NCBI RefSeq assembly: GCF_000381265.1
Contig: NZ_KB906254.1
Coordinates: 1 to 64,000 of the forward strand
Origin: Curvibacter lanceolatus ATCC 14669
GTDB taxonomy: Bacteria; Pseudomonadota; Gammaproteobacteria; Burkholderiales; Burkholderiaceae_C
Length of the DNA stretch: 64,000 nt
Reading direction: 5' to 3'
Part shown: positions 18,116 through 26,825 of the stretch, piece by piece
Layout of the letters: each line of letters opens with the position of its first letter
Numbering within the stretch: the first letter of the stretch is position 1
Notes under the pieces: model-generated
Told to the model about the DNA's origin: nothing
Database searches by the model: none
Seen by the model: only the letters and a program-made list of their open reading frames with translations
Translations under genes and position numbers: made by a program

Positions 18116-18917
18116 TCGTTGCCACCGGTGGCTGGGCCTGGGGGCCGGGCTGCTGTTGGGGCTGGCCTCGGCTGCCCAGGCGGCCGCCACCTGTGCCAAG
18201 CCGCTGTACCTGACCTTTGACACCGGCCACATGGGCGTGGCGCCCCTGATTGCCGAGGTGCTCAAGCGCCAGCAGGTGCGGGTCACCTTTTTTGCCGCCA
18301 ACGAGCCCACCCAGCAGGGGGACGGCACGCTGGGCGAATACTGGGCCCACTGGTGGCGCGAGCGCGCCGCCGAGGGCCATACCTTTGCCAGCCACACCTA
18401 CGACCACGTCTACTGGCGCGCCGATCTGCCGGCGCCCGCCGGGCAGTGGCGCTTTCGCGTCAAGCCCTCGGCCGGGCCCGAGGCCGGGCGTGAGTCGGTG
18501 ATCGACGGCCCGGCCTATTGCGCGCAACTCGACCGCTCTTCGCAACGCCTGCAGGCCCTGACCGGGCAGGCCCCCTTGCCCTTGTTCCGCGCGCCGGGTG
18601 GCAAGACCTCGCCCCAGTTATTGGCGGCGGCCCGCCAGTGTGGCTATGCCCATGTGGATTGGGCGCCGGCGGGTTTTCTGGGTGATGAGCTGCCCAGCGA
18701 GCGCTTCAGCAACGCGCAGTTGCTGGAGCGGGCCCTGAAGAACCTGCGCGCCGGCGACATCCTGATGGCCCACCTGGGCATCTGGTCGCGCCGCGACCCC
18801 TGGGCGCCGGCGGTGCTGGAGCCGCTGATCCAGGGCCTGAAGGCCAAAGGTTTTTGTTTTGAAACCTTGCGTGAGCACCCAGCCTACCGGGATTGGCTGG
18901 CCCGCAACGGGCGTTGA
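18081..18917 (+). CDS. Polysaccharide deacetylase (NodB-like) family protein, secreted
   Basis: This 278-residue protein has a signal-like stretch (LGLGAGLLLGLASAAQAAA) and a NodB fold. Motif 1 reads TFDTGHMG instead of the usual TFDDG, so the second (metal-binding) aspartate is replaced by threonine. Motif 2 is intact as SHTYDH, supplying two zinc-binding histidines, and RAPGGK is motif 3. Relatives remove N- or O-acetyl groups from cell-wall or exopolysaccharide sugars. It overlaps the propeller gene, suggesting a joint envelope role. Whether activity survives the motif 1 change is uncertain. Confidence 0.8.
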   Translation: MASGPLTTHRVDRCHRWLGLGAGLLLGLASAAQAAATCAKPLYLTFDTGHMGVAPLIAEVLKRQQVRVTFFAANEPTQQGDGTLGEYWAHWWRERAAEGHTFASHTYDHVYWRADLPAPAGQWRFRVKPSAGPEAGRESVIDGPAYCAQLDRSSQRLQALTGQAPLPLFRAPGGKTSPQLLAAARQCGYAHVDWAPAGFLGDELPSERFSNAQLLERALKNLRAGDILMAHLGIWSRRDPWAPAVLEPLIQGLKAKGFCFETLREHPAYRDWLARNGR

Positions 18918-18929
18918 GACCGTGTTTGA

Positions 18930-19913
18930 ATGATGATGGACAGTTTGATCGATTGGTTTGGCCAGGCGCAGACCGGCCTGTTTGAGGCGGTGGTGCAGCC
19001 GGTGATGTTCCACGCCGGCCTGGGCAACTTCCTGGAAGACGGCTTCAATGCCACCGGCTGGCTGCTGGTGGGCCTGATCCAGCTGGCGGTGATGGTGGCG
19101 GTGTTCGGCCCCTTGCAGCGCCTGCGGCCGGCCGAGCCTTTGCGCGACCGTGCCGCCGTGCGCACCGACATTTTTTACACCCTGCTGCACCGCCTGGGCT
19201 TGGTGCGGGTAGCGCTGTTCTTCATGGTTGACCCGCTGTTCGATGAGCTGTTCGGCCATCTGCGGGTGGCGGGCTGGCAGACCTTTCACCTGGATGAACT
19301 CTGGCCCGGCATCACCGACCAGCCCTGGGTGAGCCTGGCGCTGTACCTGGTGGTGTTTGATTTTGTGGGCTACTGGGTGCACCGCGCCCAGCACCAGTCG
19401 GAGCTGTGGTGGCGCCTGCACTCGCTGCACCATTCGCAGCGCCAGATGACGATGTGGACGGACAACCGCAACCACCTGCTGGACGACTTGCTGGGTGATT
19501 GCATTCTGGTGGTGGTGTCTCAGTTGATCGGCATTGCGCCGGGGCAGTTTGTGGCGGTGGTGGCCATCACCCAGCTCAGCGAGAATTTTCAGCACGCCAA
19601 CCTGCGCTGCTGGTTTGGCCGCTGGGGCGAGCGGCTGTGGGTGAGCCCGCGCTTTCACCGCATGCACCACGCCATCGGCATCGGGCATGAATTCACCGGC
19701 CGCTCGGGCCGGCCGGTGCTGGGGGGCTGCAATTTCGGGGTGTTGCTGCCCTGGTGGGACATGCTGTTCGGCACCGCCAATTTCGAGCTGCGTTACGAGC
19801 CCACCGGGGTGCGCGACCAGGTGGAGCCTGGGCCCCAGGGCCTGCGTGATTACGGCCAGGGCTTTGTGGCCCAGCAGTGGCTGGGTTTGAAAAGGCTGTT
19901 CGGTCGCGCCTGA
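18930..19913 (+). CDS. Sterol desaturase / fatty acid hydroxylase superfamily membrane protein
   Basis: This 327-residue protein has several transmembrane segments (about 40-60, 90-110, 130-150, 195-215) and the three histidine clusters of the family: HRAQH, LHSLHHS and FHRMHH, which bind a di-iron centre. Members hydroxylate or desaturate lipids; in bacteria many act on membrane lipids or carotenoids. It starts 12 bp after the deacetylase stop, so it is in the same operon. Substrate unknown. The start is the first of three consecutive ATG codons at 18930, 18933 and 18936; which is used cannot be decided. Confidence 0.82.
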   Translation: MMMDSLIDWFGQAQTGLFEAVVQPVMFHAGLGNFLEDGFNATGWLLVGLIQLAVMVAVFGPLQRLRPAEPLRDRAAVRTDIFYTLLHRLGLVRVALFFMVDPLFDELFGHLRVAGWQTFHLDELWPGITDQPWVSLALYLVVFDFVGYWVHRAQHQSELWWRLHSLHHSQRQMTMWTDNRNHLLDDLLGDCILVVVSQLIGIAPGQFVAVVAITQLSENFQHANLRCWFGRWGERLWVSPRFHRMHHAIGIGHEFTGRSGRPVLGGCNFGVLLPWWDMLFGTANFELRYEPTGVRDQVEPGPQGLRDYGQGFVAQQWLGLKRLFGRA

Positions 19914-19995
19914 ACTCAGAACTTGTTGGCGTCTCGGGGGCTGCCCGGGCGCTTGCGCCTGCCCGGTGGGCAGGTCATGGCGTTATGCTGCCGGC

Positions 19996-20904
19996 ATGAC
20001 GCTTTTGCTTGATTCTTTCTGGCGCTCGGTGGTGTATTGCCTGCACCCCCGGGTGATTGCCCTGTCGTTTCTGCCCCTGCTGCTGCTGGTGGGCATGGCC
20101 CTGGGCCTGGGCTATTTCTATTGGGAACCCGCGGTGGACGGCGTGCGGCAGATGCTGGAGTCCTCCGATCTGCTCAACTCGTTCTGGGCCTGGTTGCAGG
20201 GCGCCGGGGTGGGGCAGCTCAAGACCGTGGTGGCGCCGCTGATCGTGATCGCGGTGGTCACGCCCGTGCTGGTGGTGATGTCGCTGCTGGTGGTGGCGGT
20301 GCTGATGGTGCCTTCGCTGGTGGCCATGGTGGGTGAGCGGCGCTTCTCCAATCTGCAGCGCCTGCGCGGGGGCTCGACGCTGGGCAGCCTGGCCTGGTCG
20401 CTGGGCTCGGTGCTGCTGGCGCTGGTGGCCTTGATCGCCTCCATCCCCCTGTGGCTGGTGCCGCCCCTGATTTTGATCCTGCCCCCGCTGATCTGGGGCT
20501 GGCTGACCTACCGCGTGATGGCCTATGACGCCCTGGCCGTGCATGCCAGCAAGGCCGAGCGGCAAGTGCTGTTCAAGCGGCACCGCATGTCTTTGCTGGC
20601 CATGGGCGTGATGACGGGCTACCTGGGGGCCGCGCCCAGCCTGGTGTGGGCCTCAGGAGCGCTGTTTGCTGCGGCCTTTGTGATCCTGGTGCCGGTGGCG
20701 ATCTGGATCTACACCCTGGTGTTTGCGTTTTCTTCGCTGTGGTTTGCCCACTATTGCCTGGCGGCGCTCGAAAGGCTTCGGGCCGAGTCGGTTTCTGAGG
20801 CCGCCACCGTGGTGGCTGAGCCGGTGCCGGTAGGATGGCAGGATGAGCGCAACACCCTCCACTCCAGCAGCAACGGCGGCCTCGAGCCCCCGTCCCATCC
20901 CTGA
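19996..20904 (+). CDS. EI24/CysZ-like integral membrane protein
   Basis: This 302-residue protein starts MTLLLDSFWRSVVYCLHPRV and has about five to six hydrophobic segments, including valine/leucine-rich helices at 85-115 and 140-170. This pattern and the N-terminal FWRSVVYCLHPRVI fit the EI24 domain family that includes the sulfate transporter CysZ. Function in betaproteobacteria is not established; sulfate transport is only one possibility. Its C-terminal 20 codons overlap the next gene by 62 bases in another frame. An in-frame ATG 30 bases upstream has no family support. Confidence 0.75.
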   Translation: MTLLLDSFWRSVVYCLHPRVIALSFLPLLLLVGMALGLGYFYWEPAVDGVRQMLESSDLLNSFWAWLQGAGVGQLKTVVAPLIVIAVVTPVLVVMSLLVVAVLMVPSLVAMVGERRFSNLQRLRGGSTLGSLAWSLGSVLLALVALIASIPLWLVPPLILILPPLIWGWLTYRVMAYDALAVHASKAERQVLFKRHRMSLLAMGVMTGYLGAAPSLVWASGALFAAAFVILVPVAIWIYTLVFAFSSLWFAHYCLAALERLRAESVSEAATVVAEPVPVGWQDERNTLHSSSNGGLEPPSHP

Positions 20905-21721
20905 AGCCCCCCGAAATTTCGGGCTGATCATCGTCGGTGACGAGATCATGTCGGGCAAGCGGGCCGACAAGCACATGCCCAAGGTCATCGAACTGCTGGG
21001 CGCGCGGGGCCTGCAGCTCGCTTGGGCCGACTATGTGGGCGACTCGCCCGAGCGTATCGAGGCCACGCTGGCGCGGGCTTTTGCCTCGGGCGACGCGGTG
21101 TTTTCATGTGGTGGCATCGGGGCCACCCCCGACGACCACACCCGCCAATGCGCGGCCCGGGCCCTCGGCGAGCCCTTGCAACTGCACCCGCGTGCCGCCG
21201 ATCTGATCCGCGAACGCATGCAGGACGTGGCCCGCGAACAAGGCGTGCCCTACGAGCCCGAGCGCGATGACAACGTGCACCGCCTGAACATGGGCGTGTT
21301 TCCGGCCTCGGCGCAGATCATTCCCAACCCTTACAACAAGATCCCGGGCTTCACCTGCGTGGGGCAGGGCGGTGGCGCGGTGCACTTTGTGCCTGGCTTT
21401 CCGGTGATGGCCTGGCCGATGGTCGAGTGGGTGCTGGACACGCACTACGCCCACCTCTTCAACCGCGTGGCGCATGTGGAGAAGTCGGTCATCGTGTTCG
21501 GTTCGATGGAGGCCACGCTCACGCCCTTGATGGAGGCCATCGAGCGCGAGCATGCCGGTGTCAAGGTGTTCAGCCTGCCCAGCGTGGACCACCCGCAATA
21601 CGGCCGGCACATCGAACTGGGGGTGAAGGGTGACCCGACCGGGGTGCTGGCGGCCTACCCGGCCTTGCTGGCCGGCCTGCATCGCTTTGATCTCAAGCTG
21701 GGCCCCGAATTGGTGCGTTGA
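20843..21721 (+). CDS. Molybdopterin-binding (CinA N-terminal/MoaB-like) protein
   Basis: This 292-residue protein has a MoCF_biosynth domain at about 25-195: FGLIIVGDEIMSGKRADKHM, FSCGGIGATPDDHTRQ and GFTCVGQGGGAVHFVPGFP. This domain is shared by MoaB, MogA and the N-terminus of CinA; here the CinA amidase half is missing. In many Burkholderiales it is annotated as competence/damage-inducible protein A, although its real role is unclear. No in-frame alternative start avoids the 62-base overlap with the upstream gene, so the two are translationally linked. Its stop codon is 6 bp before the first NtrC site of the glnA promoter. Confidence 0.83.
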   Translation: MSATPSTPAATAASSPRPIPEAPRNFGLIIVGDEIMSGKRADKHMPKVIELLGARGLQLAWADYVGDSPERIEATLARAFASGDAVFSCGGIGATPDDHTRQCAARALGEPLQLHPRAADLIRERMQDVAREQGVPYEPERDDNVHRLNMGVFPASAQIIPNPYNKIPGFTCVGQGGGAVHFVPGFPVMAWPMVEWVLDTHYAHLFNRVAHVEKSVIVFGSMEATLTPLMEAIEREHAGVKVFSLPSVDHPQYGRHIELGVKGDPTGVLAAYPALLAGLHRFDLKLGPELVR

Positions 21722-21726
21722 TGCTT

Positions 21727-21743
21727 TGCACCAATTTGATGCA
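21727..21743 (+). promoter_or_regulatory. NtrC binding site 1 upstream of glnA
   Basis: TGCACCAATTTGATGCA is a 17-bp near-palindrome matching the NtrC consensus TGCACC-N5-GGTGCA except at one base. Its centre is about 180 bp upstream of the predicted sigma-54 start point, within the usual enhancer range. Confidence 0.8.
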
Positions 21744-21751
21744 TTGTTGCT

Positions 21752-21768
21752 TGCATTGAATTGGTGCA
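21752..21768 (+). promoter_or_regulatory. NtrC binding site 2 upstream of glnA
   Basis: TGCATTGAATTGGTGCA matches the NtrC consensus with a perfect GGTGCA right half. Its centre is 25 bp from that of site 1. A third, weaker relative (TGCACCAAGGATTGGCA, 21875-21891) overlaps the -24 element of the promoter and could act as a low-affinity or negative site. Confidence 0.8.
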
Positions 21769-21886
21769 TTGCGGCCTGAGACAAAAAATCCCCACCCGAG
21801 TGCATTTCGGAGCCTGCAAACGGGTGGCAATACCGTTCAGGCAGGGCAAAATACCGAAGTCGGCGTCCGGTGCCATGCACCAAGGA

Positions 21887-21903
21887 TTGGCATAAAAACT
21901 GCA
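21887..21903 (+). promoter_or_regulatory. Sigma-54 (-24/-12) promoter of glnA
   Basis: TTGGCATAAAAACTGCA has the invariant GG at 21889-21890 and GC at 21901-21902, with the exact 10-base gap required for sigma-54. Predicted transcription start is near 21914, leaving a 40-base leader before glnA. With the two NtrC sites this is a textbook nitrogen-regulated promoter, and the genes for the kinase and activator lie in the same operon. Confidence 0.85.
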
Positions 21904-21953
21904 TTCCTTCCGGCGTCATTGAATTTTTAACCAGCCTCGAACAGGAGATCCTG

Positions 21954-23369
21954 ATGGCAAAGACCGTCGCAGACGTGATGAAGTTGGTGAAGGAAAACGA
22001 AGTCAAGTTCGTTGATTTCCGCTTCACCGATACCCGTGGCAAGCAACAGCACACCACGGTTCCCGTGTCCCACTTTGACGAAGACAAGTTCACGTCAGGC
22101 CATGCTTTTGACGGTTCTTCGATTGCCGGCTGGAAGGGCATCGAAGCCTCGGACATGCTGCTGGTGCCGGATCCGAACTCGGCCAACATCGATCCCTTCT
22201 TCGAAGAGACCACCCTGATCCTGACCTGCGACGTGGTGGAACCCGCCGACGGCAAGGCCTACGACCGCGACCCGCGTTCGATCGCCAAGCGCGCTGAAGC
22301 TTACCTGAAGGCCTCCGGCCTGGGCGACACCGCCTTCTTCGGTCCGGAACCCGAATTCTTCATCTTCGACGGCATCCGTTGGAGCACCGATCCGCAGAAC
22401 ACCTTCTACGAAATCGAAGAGTACGAAGCCCCCTGGAACACCGGTGCCAAGCTCGAAGGCGGCAACCGTGGTCACCGTCCGACCGTCAAGGGCGGCTACT
22501 TCCCGGTGCCCCCGGTCGACAGCACGCAAGACATGCGCGCCGAGATGTCCCTGATCCTCGAATCGCTGGGCATTCCGGTCGAAGTGTTCCACCACGAAGT
22601 GGCGGGCGCTGGCCAGAACGAAATCGGCACCAAGTTCAGCACCCTGGTGGAACGCGCTGACTGGACCATCCTGCAAAAGTACGTGGTGCACAACGTGGCC
22701 AATGCCTACGGCAAGACCGCTACTTTCATGCCGAAGCCCTACCATGGCGACAACGGCTCGGGCATGCACGTGCACCAGTCGGTCTGGAAAGACGGCAAGA
22801 ACCTGTTCGCTGGCGACGGCTATGCAGGCCTGTCTGATTTCGCCCTGTACTACATCGGCGGCATCATCAAGCACGCCCGTGCTCTGAACGCCATCACCAA
22901 CCCGGGCACCAACAGCTACAAGCGCCTGGTGCCGCACTTCGAAGCCCCGGTGAAGCTGGCTTACTCGGCCAAGAACCGCTCGGCCTCGATCCGCATCCCC
23001 TTCGTGGCCAACCCGAAGGGCCGTCGCGTGGAAGCCCGCTTCCCCGATCCGCTGATGAACCCCTACCTGGGCTTTGCCGCCCTGCTGATGGCCGGTCTGG
23101 ACGGCGTGGAAAACAAGATCCATCCGGGCGAAGCCGCCACCAAGGATCTGTACCATCTGCCGCCCGAAGAGGACGCACTGGTGCCGACCGTCTGCCACAG
23201 CCTGGACCAAGCCCTCGAAGCGCTGGACAAGGACCGTGCCTTCCTGACCAAGGGCGGCGTGTTCACTGACAGCATGCTCGACGCCTACATCGATCTGAAG
23301 ATGCAGGAAGTGACCCGCTACCGCATGTCGGTGCACCCGGTCGAATTCGACATGTACTACTCGCTGTGA
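21954..23369 (+). CDS. glnA: Glutamine synthetase, type I (adenylylated form)
   Basis: This 471-residue cytoplasmic enzyme makes glutamine from glutamate, ammonium and ATP. It shows the GS-I signatures FDGSSIAGW, the metal/glutamate-binding [10 protein letters not shown], and [25 protein letters not shown] places the adenylylation tyrosine at Y400, so activity should be controlled by GlnE adenylylation. Length equals the usual 468-471. AGGAG stands 8 bases before ATG 21954. Transcription starts from the sigma-54 promoter; a strong terminator 24 bases after the stop would limit read-through into glnL and glnG. Codon usage is strongly biased, as in highly expressed genes. Confidence 0.98.
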   Translation: MAKTVADVMKLVKENEVKFVDFRFTDTRGKQQHTTVPVSHFDEDKFTSGHAFDGSSIAGWKGIEASDMLLVPDPNSANIDPFFEETTLILTCDVVEPADGKAYDRDPRSIAKRAEAYLKASGLGDTAFFGPEPEFFIFDGIRWSTDPQNTFYEIEEYEAPWNTGAKLEGGNRGHRPTVKGGYFPVPPVDSTQDMRAEMSLILESLGIPVEVFHHEVAGAGQNEIGTKFSTLVERADWTILQKYVVHNVANAYGKTATFMPKPYHGDNGSGMHVHQSVWKDGKNLFAGDGYAGLSDFALYYIGGIIKHARALNAITNPGTNSYKRLVPHFEAPVKLAYSAKNRSASIRIPFVANPKGRRVEARFPDPLMNPYLGFAALLMAGLDGVENKIHPGEAATKDLYHLPPEEDALVPTVCHSLDQALEALDKDRAFLTKGGVFTDSMLDAYIDLKMQEVTRYRMSVHPVEFDMYYSL

Positions 23370-23392
23370 TGCGAGGCTAGGCCACGTCAGCA

Positions 23393-23420
23393 AAAAGGGC
23401 AGCTTCGGCTGCCCTTTTTT
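23393..23420 (+). terminator. Rho-independent terminator after glnA
   Basis: AAAAGGGCAGC (23393-23403) and GCTGCCCTTTT (23408-23418) form a perfect 11-bp stem with a stable TTCG tetraloop, followed by further Ts. It separates abundant glnA mRNA from the downstream regulatory genes. Confidence 0.9.
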
Positions 23421-23554
23421 CTTGCTGCCGGCCTGGGTGTAGGCTCATGTGCTCGCCCATGTACCCGGCGCGCTCGGGGTGGGCTTTGCCTTTGCCTCGC
23501 CAGCCGATTCGGAGATACTTGGCTCGCCGCCCGATGGGGTGCTGAACTGGATGT

Positions 23555-24043
23555 ATGAAATACGCTGTACTGATTTCCCTGCTGACCCTGATCTGCAGCG
23601 CCGCCATGGCGCAAGACCGCATCTACCGTTGCGGCAATGAATACACCAACACGGTCCCGGCCAATCGGGCCAAGGAATGCAAGCTGATCGAGGGCGGCAA
23701 TGTGACCGTGGTGCCGGGCACCCGGCCGGCCGCCCAGGCCCCCGCCGGCGGCGATGCCGCCAAGGTGGTCACGGCGCCCGCAGGCTCGCCCAAGGTGGAC
23801 AACAGTGAGCAGAAGGCGCGCGACGCCGATGCGCGCGCCATTCTGGAGTCTGAGCTGCGCAAGGCCGAGGCACGGCTGGCCGAGCTGCAAAAGGAATACA
23901 ACAATGGCGAGCCCGAGAAGCAGGGCGGCGAGGCCAAGAATTACCAGAAGTACCTTGATCGGGTGGCGGCGCTCAAAGAGGCCGTGACGCGTGCCGAGGC
24001 CGATGTGGCCGGTATCAAGCGTGAAATCGCGCGTCTCAAATGA
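23555..24043 (+). CDS. Secreted DUF4124-like protein with C-terminal coiled coil
   Basis: This 162-residue protein starts with a Sec signal (MKYAVLISLLTLICSAAMA). A short DUF4124-like start (QDRIYRCGNEYTNTVP) follows, then an alanine/proline linker. The last 80 residues (SEQKARDADARAILESELRK to the end) have the charge pattern of a coiled coil. It sits between glnA and glnL and overlaps the glnL start by ATGA, so it is co-translated with the nitrogen kinase. Function unknown; its position suggests no direct role in nitrogen sensing, only shared expression. Confidence 0.75.
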   Translation: MKYAVLISLLTLICSAAMAQDRIYRCGNEYTNTVPANRAKECKLIEGGNVTVVPGTRPAAQAPAGGDAAKVVTAPAGSPKVDNSEQKARDADARAILESELRKAEARLAELQKEYNNGEPEKQGGEAKNYQKYLDRVAALKEAVTRAEADVAGIKREIARLK

Positions 24044-25119
24044 ACCGGCTCACCCTCACAGACCCGGTGGCCGATGCCTTCCATGCCTATGACCTGCTGG
24101 CGACGCTGGTGGCGGTGGTCCGCATCGATGGAACGGTGATCTTTGCCAATGCGGCCCTGGAGGACGCCATCGGCACCTCGCGCCGCACCATCGAAGGCTC
24201 GCAGTTTGCCGATTTCTTTTCCGAACCCCAGATCCTGCGCAACGCCCTGGAGGGCGCGGGCAGCAACGAGTTTGCAGCCCTGCGCTATGACGCCTGGCTG
24301 AAGCGCTTCACCCACGACCCGGTGCTGGTGCATGTGATCGTGGCGCAGACCGATCAGCCCGGCGAGGTGATCATCGAATTGCTGCCGCTGGAGCAGCAAG
24401 CCCGCCAAGACCGTGAAGAGCGTCTGATCGACCAGGCCCAGGCCAACAAGGAGCTGATCCGCAACCTGGCCCACGAAATCAAGAACCCGCTGGGCGGCAT
24501 CCGCGGGGCGGCGCAATTGCTGCAGATGGAGATCGAGTCGCGTGACCTGATCGAATACACCCAGGTCATCATCCACGAGGCCGATCGACTGCAGACCCTG
24601 GTGGACCGCCTGCTGGCGCCGCACCGGCGCCCGCATGTGGTGGGCGATGTGAACATCCACGAGGTGTGCGAACGCGTGCGCTCGCTGATCCTGGCGGAGT
24701 TTCCGCGCGGCCTGCGGGTGATCCGCGACTACGACACCTCGATCCCCGAGTTCCGCGGCGACCGCGAGCAGCTCATCCAGGCGGTGCTCAACATCGCCCA
24801 CAACGCGGCCCAGGCCCTGGCGGACCGGGTGGCTGCGGGCGATGCGCAAATCACTTTCCGCTCGCGGATTGCGCGACAGGTTACTTTTGGCAAGCAACGC
24901 TACCGATTGGCATTGGAATTGCATGTCATCGACAACGGGCCCGGCGTGCCGGACTCGATCAAAGACCGCATCTTTTACCCGCTGGTGTCGGGCAGGGATG
25001 GCGGATCAGGGCTGGGGCTGACTTTGGCGCAAACCTTTGTTCAGCAACACCACGGTTTGATCGAGTGCGATAGCGTGCCAGGGAGAACGGATTTCAAGAT
25101 GTTGATTCCGTTGCCCTGA
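24040..25119 (+). CDS. glnL: Nitrogen regulation histidine kinase NtrB (GlnL)
   Basis: This 359-residue soluble kinase/phosphatase phosphorylates NtrC under nitrogen limitation and is switched by PII. It has an N-terminal PAS domain (VVRIDGTVIFANAALEDAIG), the H-box NLAHEIKNPLGGIRGAAQLL with H145, and an ATPase domain with NIAHNAAQAL, IDNGPGVP and SGLGLTLAQT. There is no transmembrane segment, as expected. It is followed by glnG after 40 bp. The ATG overlaps the previous stop by four bases. Confidence 0.95.
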   Translation: MNRLTLTDPVADAFHAYDLLATLVAVVRIDGTVIFANAALEDAIGTSRRTIEGSQFADFFSEPQILRNALEGAGSNEFAALRYDAWLKRFTHDPVLVHVIVAQTDQPGEVIIELLPLEQQARQDREERLIDQAQANKELIRNLAHEIKNPLGGIRGAAQLLQMEIESRDLIEYTQVIIHEADRLQTLVDRLLAPHRRPHVVGDVNIHEVCERVRSLILAEFPRGLRVIRDYDTSIPEFRGDREQLIQAVLNIAHNAAQALADRVAAGDAQITFRSRIARQVTFGKQRYRLALELHVIDNGPGVPDSIKDRIFYPLVSGRDGGSGLGLTLAQTFVQQHHGLIECDSVPGRTDFKMLIPLP

Positions 25120-25159
25120 GTGTGATTGACAACAATTTGACCTGAGGTGGTATTTGCAC

Positions 25160-26776
25160 ATGAAGCCGATCTGGATAGTAGATGACGATCAATCGATCCG
25201 CTTTGTGCTCGAAAAAGCGCTGTTGCGGGAAGAGCTGCCCACCCGCAGCTTCACCAACCCCCGTGAGGTGCTGGCGGCGCTGGATGAGATCGGTGACGAA
25301 GACGTCGACAACCAGGGGCCTCAGGTTCTGGTGAGTGACATCCGCATGCCCGGCGGCTCGGGCCTGGATCTGCTGGCCAAGGTGAAGGAACGCCATCCGG
25401 GCTTGCCGGTCATCATCATGACCGCCTTCTCGGACCTGGACAGCGCCGTGTCGGCCTTCCAGGGCGGCGCGTTTGAGTACCTGCCCAAGCCTTTTGACCT
25501 GCCCAAGGCGGTGGAGCTGATCCGCCGCGCGGTGGAAGAAAGCCAGCGCGAAGAGGTCGCCGAAGAGCGCATGGCCGCCACGCCCGAGATGCTGGGCCAG
25601 GCGCCCGCCATGCAGGACGTGTTCCGTGCCATCGGCCGGCTCAGCCAGAGCAATGTGACGGTGATGATCACCGGCGAGTCGGGTTCAGGCAAAGAGCTGG
25701 TGGCCCGCGCGCTGCACAAGCATTCGCCGCGCGCCAATGGCCCGTTTGTGGCCATCAACACCGCAGCCATTCCCAAGGATCTGCTGGAGTCGGAGCTGTT
25801 CGGTCACGAACGCGGCGCTTTCACGGGCGCGCAGACCATGCGCCGCGGTCGCTTCGAGCAGGCCGAGGGGGGTACGCTGTTCCTCGATGAAATCGGCGAC
25901 ATGCCGTTTGACCTGCAGACGCGTTTGCTGCGTGTGCTGTCGGATGGGCATTTCTACCGCGTGGGCGGGCACAACGCCGTCAAGGCCAATGTGCGCGTGA
26001 TTGCGGCCACCCACCAGGACCTGGAGCAGCGCGTCAAAGACGGCGTGTTCCGCGAGGATTTGTTTCACCGCCTCAACGTGATCCGGCTGCGTCTGCCGGC
26101 GCTGCGCGAGCGCAAGGAAGACGTTCCGATGCTGACCCGGCACTTCTTGCAGCAAAGCGCCAAACAACTCGGCGTGGAGCCCAAGCGCATTGCCGACAAC
26201 GCTCTGGCCCAGTTGGGGACCTTCAACTTTCCGGGCAACGTGCGGCAGTTGGAGAACATCTGCCACTGGCTCACGGTGATGGCGCCGGCCCAGGTGATCG
26301 AGGCCAAGGACTTGCCGCCTGAAGTGCTGGGCATGCAAGGCGCATCCGGTGCCATCAACAGCACCAGTTTCCACCCCGCGGCGCCGGTGCTGGAGCCAGA
26401 GCCGGTGGCTGAGCCGGCCACGGCATTTGCCTCGCCTGCCGCGACCGTCTTGCCGGCCTCGGTGCTGGCTCAGCCGATCGCCATCCCGGCCTCGGACATG
26501 GCGCTGTCGGATGCCGGGCGTGGCGAGTCGGTTTCTTTGCCGGTCGCGGGCCTGGGGCGCTCGGCAGCCTGGGAGCAGGGCCTGGAGCTGGAGGCTCTGG
26601 AGCTGCTGGCCAGCGGCCGCCACGATGTGTGGGACGAGCTGACCCGACGCTTCGAGTCCAAACTGATCCTCACGGCATTGGCCAACACGCGGGGCCGTCG
26701 CATCGAGGCGGCTCAGAAGCTGGGCATCGGTCGCAACACGATCACCCGCAAGATCCAGGAACTGGGCCTGGAGTGA
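25160..26776 (+). CDS. glnG: Nitrogen regulator NtrC (GlnG), sigma-54 activator
   Basis: This 538-residue enhancer-binding protein has a receiver domain (D8-D10, phosphoacceptor D60 in LVSDIRMPG), a AAA+ domain with Walker A GESGSGKE and the sigma-54-contacting loop GAFTGA, and a C-terminal Fis-type helix-turn-helix ([20 protein letters not shown]). A long alanine/proline/valine-rich linker (about 395-465) makes it longer than the usual 470-490 residues. It binds the two sites before glnA in the model drawn here. An in-frame TTG at 25154 would add two residues; ATG 25160 is preferred. Confidence 0.95.
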   Translation: MKPIWIVDDDQSIRFVLEKALLREELPTRSFTNPREVLAALDEIGDEDVDNQGPQVLVSDIRMPGGSGLDLLAKVKERHPGLPVIIMTAFSDLDSAVSAFQGGAFEYLPKPFDLPKAVELIRRAVEESQREEVAEERMAATPEMLGQAPAMQDVFRAIGRLSQSNVTVMITGESGSGKELVARALHKHSPRANGPFVAINTAAIPKDLLESELFGHERGAFTGAQTMRRGRFEQAEGGTLFLDEIGDMPFDLQTRLLRVLSDGHFYRVGGHNAVKANVRVIAATHQDLEQRVKDGVFREDLFHRLNVIRLRLPALRERKEDVPMLTRHFLQQSAKQLGVEPKRIADNALAQLGTFNFPGNVRQLENICHWLTVMAPAQVIEAKDLPPEVLGMQGASGAINSTSFHPAAPVLEPEPVAEPATAFASPAATVLPASVLAQPIAIPASDMALSDAGRGESVSLPVAGLGRSAAWEQGLELEALELLASGRHDVWDELTRRFESKLILTALANTRGRRIEAAQKLGIGRNTITRKIQELGLE

Positions 26777-26782
26777 ATTCCG

Positions 26783-26822
26783 CTCTGCGGGGTGGCGGGC
26801 CAATGGCCTGCCGCCCTGCGGG
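26783..26822. terminator. Imperfect hairpin between convergent glnG and xth
   Basis: GCGGGGTGGCGGGCCA and TGGCCTGCCGCCCTGC are near-complementary arms allowing G-U pairs, placed in the 49-bp gap between convergent genes. No clear U-tract is present, so terminator function is plausible but weakly supported. Confidence 0.4.
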
Positions 26823-26825
26823 TGA

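Noticed and set aside
19935-19975. GC-rich inverted repeat before the CysZ-like gene as a terminator
   Set aside because: The stem is interrupted and no T-run follows; it could be chance in this GC-rich sequence.
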